A DNA stretch of 64,000 nt, taken from NCBI GenBank assembly GCA_021613535.1, contig CP075495.1, positions 992,001 to 1,056,000 on the forward strand. The letters run 5' to 3'. Position numbers and translations under genes: made by a program. The stretch's first letter is position 1. Every line of letters begins with the position of its first letter. Positions 20,943 to 30,447 of the stretch are shown here, piece by piece. The notes beneath the pieces were generated by a model. It had not been told where the DNA came from. It saw nothing but the letters and a program-made list of their open reading frames with translations, and made no database searches. The DNA is from Adineta vaga (Eukaryota; Rotifera).

Positions 20943-23900
20943 ATGAATCTTCAACGTATTCGAAGATTATCAAAAGAATTAGGAGAAGTGATAAAAAAAC
21001 AAAATCTATTCAAATCATATCCATTAACAACCAATGAACATGATCTTCAAAATGAACGTATATCAACCCGAATTTTTCTCATTCTTTTAATTTTCTCATT
21101 AATTATTCTTCTTCTTTATCATTCACTTATAAATATCAACAAAACAGAGATTAAAAAACAACCAACTTATCAACAATATCAAAATTTAAATTTATTTTAT
21201 TCAGAAACATTAACATGTCCATGTAAAACTATTCTTATCAATTATAAAGATATTCTGGAAATCAATTATACATTTCATCAAATATGTTCATCAGATTTTA
21301 TTAAACAAAATTGGTTTAATTATCTTATTAATTCATATGATAAAAATAAAACATTTGATCGTGATTTTCGATGGACTGGTTCATTTATATTTCAAGGATT
21401 AAATTCTCTATGTGAAATAATTAATCAAACATTTAAGGATAGTTATTCGAAATTCTTAACAAATCAATATATTAGTACAACAATAATACCATTAACATCT
21501 TTTCAATCACAAATACAAAGTTTTATTCAACAATTTCGATTAACAACAACATATGATTTTCTTCATTCCTTTAATTTAATTCGTAGTACAACTTATATCA
21601 ATTCATTTTATTCGGAACGAAAAACAAATTCTCGACCGAGAACAATATTTTCCTTTAGCGCACTTCTGCCAGTATATCCATCGACTTATTCTAAATGTAG
21701 TTGTGATATATCTTCAAAATGTTCATCACCTAGTTCATTCTATAATAATTCTGATACAAAACCATTATTTACAATTCCTGGTCTTTATCAAGGATGTTAT
21801 ATCATTGAAGGACTTCTTCAATCAAATCTCGAATGTTTTTATAGCGAAAAATGTCTTACAGAATTAGAATTACATATAAAATCTTCATTTCCAATCAATT
21901 TAACTGCTCTATCTAGATTAAATAATAGTAATTATGATATTAATTCAACAATTGAACAACTTATAAATGAATTAATGATTGAACAATGGAATCCAATAAT
22001 AAAATATGAAAATTATTATAATAAATGTCAACCAATTGAATGTATTTATAGTTATCAAACAAAAAATGAAAAAGTTTATATAATTACATCGACAATTGGA
22101 CTTTTAGGTGGGTTAATAACAGTATTGAAAATAATTATACCTATCTTAGTGAAGTTTTTACGAAAGAAAAAACAAATATCATCATCAAAAGATAATCAGA
22201 AAGAAAAACGATCATGTTTAGATTTAATTCGCAAATTAATCAAATATATAAAGATAATAAATTTATTTGAATCAATTCCTCCAACAACCAATGAACATGA
22301 TCTTCAAAATGAACGTATATCAACCCGAGTTTTTATCATTTTCTTATTTCTATCATTAATTATTCTTCTTCTTTATCATTCACTTGATAATATCAACAAA
22401 ACAGAGATTAAAAAACAACCAACTTATCAACAATATAAAAATTTAAATTTATTTTATTCAGAAACATTAACATGTCCATGTAAAACTATTCTTATCAATT
22501 ATAAAGATATTCTGGAAATCAATTATACATTTCATCAAATATGTTCATCAGATTTTATTAAACAAAATTGGTTTAATTATCTTATTAATTCTGATAATGA
22601 ACATAATTTTTTCGGAAATGGTTTTCGACAAACACTTTCATATAAATTTCAAGGATTAAATTCTCTATGTGAAATAATTAATCAAACACTTAATGATAGT
22701 TATTCGAAATTCTTAACAAATCAATATATTAGTACAACAATAATACCATTAACATCTTTTCAATCACAAATACAAAGTTTTATTCGACAATTTCGATCAT
22801 CAATAAGAAATCATTTTCTTCGTCTACTTTATATGATAAGAAGTACAACTTATATCAATGGTTTACATCCAACACGAAGCGATGTATTTATATTTATGGT
22901 ATCTGCTAAAAACAATAAAATTTATACAAAATCCAGAGGTTTAACTGGATGTAATTGTGAAGTTTCATGGAAATGTGCTGCACCATTTACGATTTCAGAG
23001 AATGGATCTGTTTTGCCGGGTTTCTATCAAGGATGTTATATCATTGAAGGACTTCTTCAATCAAATCTCGAATGTTTTTATAATCAAACATGTATTACAG
23101 AACTCCAATTACATATAAAATCTTCATTTCCAATCGATTTAACTGCTCTATCTAGATTAAATAATAGTAATTATGATATTAATTCAACAATTGAACAACT
23201 CATAAATGAATTAATGATTGAACAATGGAATCCAATAATAAAATATGAAAATTATTATAATAAATGTCAACCAATTGAATGTATTTATAGTTATCAAACA
23301 AAAAATGAAAAAGTTTATATAATTACATCGACAATTGGACTTTTAGGTGGTTTAATAACTGTATTGAAAATAATTATACCTATTTTAGTGAAGTTTTTAC
23401 GAAAGAAAAAACAAAGAGAAATAGAAAACAATAATACACAATTGAATTCTTCATTATTAAGTAAATTAATTCATTTAATAAGAACATTTAATTTATTTCC
23501 ATCAATGCCTCCATCAATCAATGAACATGATCTACGAAATGAACGATTATCAACAAGAATATTTCTTATTTTATTACTTTTTTCTTTAGGAATTCTTTTT
23601 CTTTATAATATAATTCTTTTAACAATTAAAACCGAATCTAAATTAACACCAACTTATAAACAATATGAAGATTTATATTTAATCTATTCAAATACATTAA
23701 CATGTCCATGTAAAAATATCTTAATTGATTATAAAGATATTCTTCAAATCAATTATACATTACATCAAATATGTTCTTCTCATTTCATAAATGAATCTTG
23801 GATTAATTGGATAACTTATTCTTATTTACAAGAATTTATTCCATTACAAGATTTTCGTTTATCAGGTAAATATCTTTTTCAAGGTTTAAATTCTTTATGT

Positions 23901-24713
23901 CAATTAATTGATCAAACACTTGCTGAAAGTTATTCTGAATTTTTATCAAATCAATATGTTAGTACAACAGTTACATCATCGGAATCATTTGAAACACAAA
24001 TCAAAATGTTTATTGAACAATATCAATCAACAACAATTAATAATTTTCTTCATTTACTTCATATGATACGACAAACAACACATATCAATGCTCTTTATTC
24101 AGGATTATTAACAAATTATGAAATGTATGTAGATTCTTCGAAAAAAGTACATTCTAATTTAATTTTCTATGAAAATTGTCGATGTGATCTTTCATCAACT
24201 TGTCGAATGCCATATCTTATCAATGATCTACATGCTTTGAATGAAAAAAAAGATTTTATTCCTGGTTTATATCGTGGTTGTTATATGATTGAAGCACTTC
24301 TTCAATCAAATCTCGAATATTTTTATAATGAAACATATCTTAAACGATTAAATATGTATTTTATAAATACTATAGACAAAATAATACCACCACTTGATCC
24401 ACACATTCAAAGTAGATATAATAGAAATTCAACAATTGAACAACTTGTCAAACAATTAATGATTGAACAATGGTATTCAAAATCAAACTATACAAATTAT
24501 TTTAATCAATGTCAACCAATTGAATGTATTTATAATTATCAAAAGAAATATAATTTAATTTCTATATTAACAATATTAATTGGATTAACAGGTGGTTTAA
24601 TAACTGTATTGAAAATATTTGTACCAAATTCATTTTCATTTCTACGATGGATTATTAAACAATGCAAAAAGAAAAGAATTGGTCCACATATATCAACAAA
24701 TGATCATCATTGA
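20943..24713 (+). CDS. Three-unit two-TM Cys-rich membrane protein, function unknown
   Basis: Single exon, 1256 residues, three tandem copies of a roughly 400-residue unit (about 18-420, 435-830, 844-1256). Each unit has a cytosolic lead (NLF.S.P.T.NEHDL.NER.STR), TM1 (FLILL.FSL.ILLLY), and a Cys-rich ectodomain. The ectodomain carries LTCPCK.ILI.YKDIL.INYT, then LHQICSS, FQGLNSLC, C.C..S.KC, GCYIIEGLLQSNLECFYN and YYNKCQPIECIY. It ends in TM2 (YIITSTIGLLGGLITVLKII) and a basic cytosolic tail that leads into the next unit, giving six TM helices. Units 1 and 2 are nearly identical in DNA at both ends but differ in the mid-ectodomain (around 21600-21770 and 22860-23010); unit 3 is older. The family is not one I can name. 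A receptor- or channel-like surface role is possible but unproven. Confidence 0.8.
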   Translation: MNLQRIRRLSKELGEVIKKQNLFKSYPLTTNEHDLQNERISTRIFLILLIFSLIILLLYHSLININKTEIKKQPTYQQYQNLNLFYSETLTCPCKTILINYKDILEINYTFHQICSSDFIKQNWFNYLINSYDKNKTFDRDFRWTGSFIFQGLNSLCEIINQTFKDSYSKFLTNQYISTTIIPLTSFQSQIQSFIQQFRLTTTYDFLHSFNLIRSTTYINSFYSERKTNSRPRTIFSFSALLPVYPSTYSKCSCDISSKCSSPSSFYNNSDTKPLFTIPGLYQGCYIIEGLLQSNLECFYSEKCLTELELHIKSSFPINLTALSRLNNSNYDINSTIEQLINELMIEQWNPIIKYENYYNKCQPIECIYSYQTKNEKVYIITSTIGLLGGLITVLKIIIPILVKFLRKKKQISSSKDNQKEKRSCLDLIRKLIKYIKIINLFESIPPTTNEHDLQNERISTRVFIIFLFLSLIILLLYHSLDNINKTEIKKQPTYQQYKNLNLFYSETLTCPCKTILINYKDILEINYTFHQICSSDFIKQNWFNYLINSDNEHNFFGNGFRQTLSYKFQGLNSLCEIINQTLNDSYSKFLTNQYISTTIIPLTSFQSQIQSFIRQFRSSIRNHFLRLLYMIRSTTYINGLHPTRSDVFIFMVSAKNNKIYTKSRGLTGCNCEVSWKCAAPFTISENGSVLPGFYQGCYIIEGLLQSNLECFYNQTCITELQLHIKSSFPIDLTALSRLNNSNYDINSTIEQLINELMIEQWNPIIKYENYYNKCQPIECIYSYQTKNEKVYIITSTIGLLGGLITVLKIIIPILVKFLRKKKQREIENNNTQLNSSLLSKLIHLIRTFNLFPSMPPSINEHDLRNERLSTRIFLILLLFSLGILFLYNIILLTIKTESKLTPTYKQYEDLYLIYSNTLTCPCKNILIDYKDILQINYTLHQICSSHFINESWINWITYSYLQEFIPLQDFRLSGKYLFQGLNSLCQLIDQTLAESYSEFLSNQYVSTTVTSSESFETQIKMFIEQYQSTTINNFLHLLHMIRQTTHINALYSGLLTNYEMYVDSSKKVHSNLIFYENCRCDLSSTCRMPYLINDLHALNEKKDFIPGLYRGCYMIEALLQSNLEYFYNETYLKRLNMYFINTIDKIIPPLDPHIQSRYNRNSTIEQLVKQLMIEQWYSKSNYTNYFNQCQPIECIYNYQKKYNLISILTILIGLTGGLITVLKIFVPNSFSFLRWIIKQCKKKRIGPHISTNDHH

Positions 24714-24778
24714 CAATTTCATAGAAATATTTATTCAAATGAAAAATATAAAAATAAAGCTTTTTACAAATAAATTAA

Positions 24779-26208
24779 TCAATAGAGTTCTGTCATTCTT
24801 GATGTGTCAATAGAGAGGATTAATCCACCAGTAACTAATATTCGTTCATCTTGTAACAGAGATGCCGTATGATCAGAACGTGTCACTTTCATAGAACTCA
24901 TCTGTGTCCATCTGTTTGTTAATGGATCATATAATTCAGTACTATCTAGAGTTTTTGGGTGAAATCCACCAGTGATTAAAACTGTTCCATCTGATAAGAG
25001 AGATGCTGTATGATACATACGTGATATGTTCATGTTGCCTGCACTTGTCCATTGATTTGTTATTGGATCATACAATTCGGCGCTGTCAACATTATGAGTA
25101 TAATTATACTGACCACCAGTTATTAGAATGTTTCCATCTGCTAATACAGTTGCTGTGTGGTCGGATCGTCTATTATTCATATGACTTGTAAGTATCCATT
25201 TACCTGATGTTGAGTTATATAGTTCAGTACTATTCCGATTAATGAACAGACTCTCACAACATCCACCAGTAACTAAAACATTACCATCGGATAATAAAGA
25301 TGCTGTATGATACGAACGATCGAAAAACATACTATCAGTCATTGTCCAAGTCTCTGTAGATGGATCATACAATTCGACAGTGTTTATAAATATATGCTCG
25401 TTCGTTATTCCACCAGTAACTAATACTTTTCCATTCTTCAATACAGTTGCAGTGTGACGACTACGTGCATGAAACATATTTCCAGTCTTTTTCCATGTAT
25501 TTGTTGATACATTATACAGTTCAGCGCTTTGATGAATGCTATCAAGCGTTTCTCCTCCAGTAACTAAAACTAATCCATTTGCCAATAGGGATGCAGTATG
25601 ATGTGTTCTTCCAATGGACATATTCGCTACTATTGTCCATTGACCTGTTTCTGGATCATACAATTCACATTCACAGAAAATAGAGTTGTAGTCTGTTCCA
25701 CCTGCAATCAATACTTTTCCATTTATTAATACAGTTGCTTTGTGAGACCGTCGATGTAAATTAATTTTTCCAGTTTCTGTCCATTCTAAATGAAATTTCT
25801 CATCAAACATTCTTGTTCAAACATTGATTATTTTTACTTCTAATTTTTCTTAATGAAGTCGTTGTTTGAGTTGTCGTTGTTGTTCGAGTTATTCTTGTTT
25901 CAGTTATAAGGATGATTGATTGTTTTTTTGCTACGAAAATTGTGAGAATAACACTTGATGTTACAATTACAATAGAAATAGTACTAATTAAGATAATTTT
26001 CTTTAGATTCTTTCGAACATATTCATATCTAAGAGAAAGAAGAAGGAAGAGGGTGTGAAATATTTTGTTTGAAATATTTTAAATTCATACAATAATTGTG
26101 ATCGAGTCAAAGGATTTGATTGAGACTAAGAAAAAAAGCCGATTATTGATTAGAATGGAATTAAGAATAAGAAATTACTTCGACAATTCCAACGGTGTTG
26201 TCAGGCAT
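24779..26208 (-). CDS. Membrane-anchored kelch-repeat protein with a frameshift after the stalk
   Basis: Exons proposed: 26179-26208 (MPDNTVGIVE), 26091-26125 (SQSNPLTRSQL), and 26028-24779, with good GT..AG ends and matching phases. Exon 3 encodes a TM helix (KKIILISTISIVIVTSSVIL) and a Thr-rich stalk (TRITRTTTTTQTTTS). The frame then meets TGA near 25815. The kelch part reads in the +1 frame from the ATG at 25810 (343 residues). Total exon length is one base over a multiple of three, so a one-base insertion is the simplest reading. The kelch region has about seven blades of the form R..HTA..L..G.VLVTGG.......ELYDP.T..W, a galactose-oxidase/kelch beta-propeller. It may be a pseudogene, an assembly error, or translated from the internal ATG as a soluble propeller. 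Confidence 0.7.
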
Positions 26209-26594
26209 ATTCTTTTGTGTATTCCAATGAAAAAAAAATATCGAAGAAAAACTAACGTGTTATTTCCTTTTAAAGAGATCAAAAGGGAAATTAAAACAAC
26301 AGATGTTAGTTTTACTCAACTTTATCTACACATAAAATAATTTATTTTTAAATAAATTCATTTAAAGCCCACTATTACTCTCTTCTCCGTGATAACCCTG
26401 ATTGGCTGAACATATTTTTTACACGCAGAACTTTTCCGCTATAACCAATTGATTGTACTATTCCTAACATTAACACATTTTGTACGTAAAAAAGATGTCA
26501 ATTTAACTGAGAGGAGAATCTTTTCTTTCTGTTCTGCATAATTAAATATATATATATATTGTTTAAAATACAACGACAAACATATAAATTGAAA

Positions 26595-26782
26595 TTAAGT
26601 AGGTGTAGGATGAAAATGATGTTTATATTCATTTGATTCAGTAACATAATCAATAAATTTATCTTTTGATACTCTAAATGAAATGAAAAAATGAATTTGA
26701 ATACAAATACAATTGATATATAACTAAAATACCGTTGAGTTCCATCTGCATATCGATCTTTGATTGATCTGTTTAAAAACAT
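26595..26782 (-). CDS. Small two-exon hypothetical, possibly the tail of a larger gene
   Basis: ATG at 26782: MFLNRSIKDRYADGTQ, then a 59-nt intron (GTATTT..ATTTAG, 26674-26732), then VSKDKFIDYVTESNEYKHH and FHPTPT with a stop at 26595. The frame stays open a further 13 codons upstream of the ATG (LHFLVEHYFYHRK), so the true start may be in an upstream exon. Amino-acid composition and intron structure look real, but I do not recognise a domain. The protein would be only 42 residues as drawn. Confidence 0.35.
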
Positions 26783-26971
26783 CTTTCTATGATAAAAATA
26801 ATGTTCGACAAGAAAATGCAATCAAAAGATCTTTTTGTCTTTTCTTAGAACTGTTGAAAATTCATCAAGAATTGTTTATCAATGAGAACTGTTTCAAGTT
26901 TCATTGAAAAAAAAAGAGAAAATCATTTAGATTTATTAAGAATTATCTCTTATTTTCCGACCTGAAGACAT

Positions 26972-27826
26972 TTATCTTCTCATATAACGACTTCTTGGTA
27001 CAAAACTCAAAAGACATTTTCTTTTTTTAGAGATTTTAAAAATAAATTCACTGTGTGATTTAGTTGATGCTGTACTTTCATTTGAAATTGTAATTTTTTC
27101 AATGGATGATAAAGATCCATCAAATAGCGAGACAAGGGTTTCATATGGTAGTATTTTTTCTTTCAAATGAATCATATGAAGATCTTTTCCTGCTTTCCAT
27201 TTTCCAACAATTTGAAAATAAGTTCCAGGAAGAAAAAGAATTTCATTTTCTTTTTTAAAATATGAGTGAGATTGAATTAATTTTCCACTAAAACATTCAA
27301 TTGTAAAAATAGTTCTGGATGAACTATCTCGAATGAATCTTTCCACAATACTAATAGTTTCAGTACAAGAACTAATTCCCCACCAAATATGATCTTCATC
27401 ATCATATTGATCGGATAAGTTTCCTTTAACTCCACGCCAAATAGTTCCACGAATTGATGGAAGTTTATACAAAACAGTAAAGAAAAGTTTCAAATAAAGA
27501 AACCAAATTGTTAATGAATTTCGATCCTTTGAACGAAGTCTTTCATTAAGTAATGTGAATAAACTTTGATGAGGTTCAGGCCATTCCATTATATATAAAT
27601 GAATTGATGCAGATTCTTCTTGTGTTAAACCATTTGAAGGTTTTCGACAATTTCTTCGTGCAGTTTCAACCATTGCATCACAATTATAGAGTAATGATTT
27701 AATTGGTTGAATAGCGTCTTTAAGAGAAACAAGTGGATATTGTTCATATCCTTTAATTGGTGTAAGAGTTTGTTCAGGTTCTTGTCCAGCATCAAGAAAA
27801 CGTTGAGGAATAATTCTTTCAGTCAT
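26972..27826 (-). CDS. NAD+:arginine ADP-ribosyltransferase (ART, R-S-E type)
   Basis: 284 residues, single exon, ATG at 27826 with an in-frame stop upstream. It matches the ecto-ART family (PF01129-like). It has GLTQEESASIHLYIMEW at about 66-82, then the R-S-E triad: Arg131 in GTIWRGVKG, Ser152/153 in WWGISSCTE, and the E-x-E pair Glu193/Glu195 in KKENEILFLPGT, which defines arginine specificity. It should transfer mono-ADP-ribose from NAD+ to arginine. There is no signal peptide, so the enzyme is probably intracellular. The tail after about 245 is Ser/Lys-rich and low-complexity. It is a close paralogue of the ART half of the TIR-ART gene at 32.5-34.2 kb. Confidence 0.85.
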   Translation of the reverse strand: MTERIIPQRFLDAGQEPEQTLTPIKGYEQYPLVSLKDAIQPIKSLLYNCDAMVETARRNCRKPSNGLTQEESASIHLYIMEWPEPHQSLFTLLNERLRSKDRNSLTIWFLYLKLFFTVLYKLPSIRGTIWRGVKGNLSDQYDDEDHIWWGISSCTETISIVERFIRDSSSRTIFTIECFSGKLIQSHSYFKKENEILFLPGTYFQIVGKWKAGKDLHMIHLKEKILPYETLVSLFDGSLSSIEKITISNESTASTKSHSEFIFKISKKRKCLLSFVPRSRYMRR

Positions 27827-27984
27827 TGATCGAATATGAATACAAATGAATCAGTTTGAAAAATTCTTATAATGTTTATACTTTTTCGTCAAAGTAAAAG
27901 GAAGAAGGAGAAAGAAAGAAGTAAAAGTAGTGAATTCCTTCATTTTTTCTATAAAAATAGCTTTATCAGAGAAAAACGCGTTAC

Positions 27985-28107
27985 TTTGGGGAGCATTTCA
28001 AAATATTTGCCGTTCGTTCGGGCGCTCTGTCGCGGTATGAACAATATATTTTACGTCGTTATACCGCGGCAGAAGGGCCGCAAACATTTTGATATGCTCC
28101 CTTAACA
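27985..28107. repeat. Short foldback (MITE-like) element
   Basis: GC-richer 120-bp palindromic block. The left arm begins GGGGAGCATTTCAAAATATT (27990 on). The reverse complement of the right end begins AGGGAGCATATCAAAATG. Inner arms CGCGGTAT and ATACCGCG also pair. TTA occurs on both flanks, compatible with a 3-bp target duplication, but the exact ends are unclear. No ORF. Confidence 0.55.
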
Positions 28108-28202
28108 TAATAACAAAAAATTCAAAATTTGACAACGGTATTTCGTAGACAATAATCTTTATTAGAAATGTTTGAAAAAAAGACCAATAAATAATGAAAG
28201 TT

Positions 28203-28673
28203 CTAAATCGAAACACCTTTCGAAGCTAACCAAACTTTAAATTCTTCCGTTAATGTTGGCATAATTTCATTTTCTTGAATACCATCGATAACTTTATTCC
28301 ATTCTGGGCGATCTTTACAATATAAAGCCATTCCAGGTTTTGTTAATCGATCAAAACTACCCAATCTTACTGCAATTAAACCTGCAAACTTTGGATTTTT
28401 TCCATACATTGGTGAACCACAATTTGCACAAAAAGCCCGTTGAATTGTTGTTCCACTTGTTGTATCTTTATCAAAATAAATCTTCGGTTGACCTTGTATT
28501 GTAACATCTTTTTCCGGTAAATAAAGATTATATGATGCTAAACTACCAGCACTTTGACGACAATTTTTACAAAAACATAAACCAACATTTTCACTGTTAC
28601 TCAAAATATTCTCAGGAAGAGAAATAGAAATTTCACCACATAAACATTTGCCTGTTACTATATTCGTTGCCAT
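28203..28673 (-). CDS. GFA / CENP-V domain protein (Zn-binding)
   Basis: 156 residues, no intron, ATG at 28673. It has the glutathione-dependent formaldehyde-activating enzyme (GFA, Mss4-like) zinc motifs: GKCLCGEIS at about 8-16, GLCFCKNCRQSAGS at about 32-45, and RAFCANCGSPMY at about 80-91. The C-terminal GSFD.....P...L....R..W segment is also typical of the family. The length equals that of bacterial and fungal GFA-domain proteins. The role is uncertain because GFA proteins are poorly characterised; some were linked to S-hydroxymethyl-glutathione. The intronless form and microbial look make horizontal origin possible, but codon use is AT-rich like its neighbours. Confidence 0.85.
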   Translation of the reverse strand: MATNIVTGKCLCGEISISLPENILSNSENVGLCFCKNCRQSAGSLASYNLYLPEKDVTIQGQPKIYFDKDTTSGTTIQRAFCANCGSPMYGKNPKFAGLIAVRLGSFDRLTKPGMALYCKDRPEWNKVIDGIQENEIMPTLTEEFKVWLASKGVSI

Positions 28674-29382
28674 TATATGTTCGTTCTATATTGTAAATGA
28701 GAGAAAAATATTTATCCACGTGTTTTGCCCGATTGTCGATGAATATTTCTTTTCTTTCTCTTTGTATGCTATTCAGTAAACAGAAAATAAGATTATATGG
28801 TATAGAGGCTAATGGAATAAATCAGAAACAAAAAAGTGAAATGCGCTTATGATTGACTAGTAAAGTTTTGGCAAAAGCCCTAAATAATTTTAACACTAGT
28901 AGGTGAAGCATGTTCTTTTCGATCGCTTTATGTATTTGGTTTTTATTTAAGAAGAAGCATTGAGCGATAGGGGGAGGGTTTTCTTTATATGGATGTCGTT
29001 GCATTATGAAAGCGGAATATGAATCAACTATAATAGGCACATTTTATTCGCAATAGGGCTGCGCTTAAAAGCTTTTTTGTATCTCCCGTCTGATACACGG
29101 TCACCGACCGATTAGAAATAGTGGTCACTATAAGCAAATGATTTTCATTTTTCAACTTATCATATGTTTCAATAAAATAATTGACAACGGAAAATGATGA
29201 AGACATTTGAATTCTTTACGATCAAATCTCTGACGTAGAAAGATGTTTCATGTTGTTATTTATTACTGCACATTAAGATTAAAAAATGACGTAGATAAAG
29301 TCGTTAAGTATATGAAAAGAAACAATGTTTTATTGTTCGTTATATTTCGAAAAAGGTTATATACATAGAATTTGAGAAGAAA
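28674..29382. other. Intergenic with two weak minus-strand ORFs
   Basis: Divergent spacer. An ATG ORF at 29024-29206 (60 codons, MSSSFSVVNYFIETYDKLKN) runs on the minus strand. I see no domain, partner exon or conservation signal, so I do not call it a gene. A second ORF at 28822-29040 overlaps it and is even weaker. Confidence 0.35.
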
Positions 29383-30218
29383 ATGATCGGTATTCCAATG
29401 AATCCAAATTCAGTTTATGTTCCAATGGTTCAAAGTAATTCGAATAAATTTTTTATAATAAAAATAAATTTATCGTTTCTTATTGTATTTAGGTGGATGT
29501 TTAAAAGTTGAATTTGATTCAACTTATCCAATTCATCTTAATGGAATTATAAATCAATATGAATATCAAGAATCAATTCAAAGAATTAATCGAGCAATAT
29601 CATCATATCGATCATTATTATTAATTGGTATTCTTTTTCTTTTGATGATGATAGTTGGAATCATATTATTCATTGCCGGTGGTGTTACAGCTGGTCGTTA
29701 TTATCAATATAGATTTCCTGTGATGATTATTATTGGCATTACATTAGTTTCATTTGGATCAATATTTTTTGCAATGGGATGTTGTTTTGTTCAATTACGA
29801 CGAGTTAATAAAATACGTCAAGCTATTTCAGAAGAATCACAAAAATATTCTTCAAGATCACCAATACCATGTAGTTGGAGATTCGATTCATCAACAACAT
29901 ATGTAGGATATTATGGAAATGCACAGAGACGTCATGTTACGTATCATGTAAGTCTTTTATTTTTCGAAATTGTTTTGAAAAAATTTATATATTTAGATGG
30001 TAATTGATATTGGTCATTCAATCGCTCCAACAAGTGTTTCATATCATTCAAATCAAGTTGCTCCTGATCCAACAATAGTTTTCGGTGGACAAAGTAATTA
30101 TGCACCACCGCCCTATTCAGGACAACCAGCAAGCTATTGTCCTCAATGTAATGTATTACGAAATGATTTGACAAGTCGATTTTGTTCATCATGTGGTTAT
30201 TCATTTAATAAATATTGA
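29383..30218 (+). CDS. Two-TM protein with C-terminal zinc ribbon
   Basis: Three exons: 29383-29434, 29493-29947 and 29997-30218, introns of 58 and 49 nt, phases consistent, 242 residues. It starts MIGIPMNPNSVYVPMVQSGC. Two adjacent hydrophobic segments (about 60-85 LLLIGILFLLMMIVGIILFI and about 95-120 FPVMIIIGITLVSFGSIFFA) form a hairpin in the membrane. A Pro/Tyr-rich stretch (NYAPPPYSGQP) precedes a C-x2-C...C-x2-C zinc ribbon (YCPQCN, RFCSSCGY) at the C-terminus. PPPY-type motifs can recruit WW domains. The family is not one I can name; the architecture suggests a small membrane adaptor. Confidence 0.75.
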
Positions 30219-30447
30219 AAAAATCGAACTATAAGTCATAATTAGTTATATATCACATATCATTTCGATGATAAAAATACATTTTATTATTCTACACCAC
30301 GCCCATTCTTCTCTAATTTTCTATTGACGTCATGTATTATAATGACGTTTGTTCTCCTCCCTAACGCCTATATCAATAGATGATATATATATATACACCT
30401 GTATGCATTGTCTGAGACAAAACAAAAAAGTACATTAATTCTTCTGA

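Noticed and set aside
29024-29206. 60-codon ATG ORF MSSSFSVVNYF
   Set aside because: No domain, no neighbour exon, overlaps another meaningless ORF; left as intergenic.
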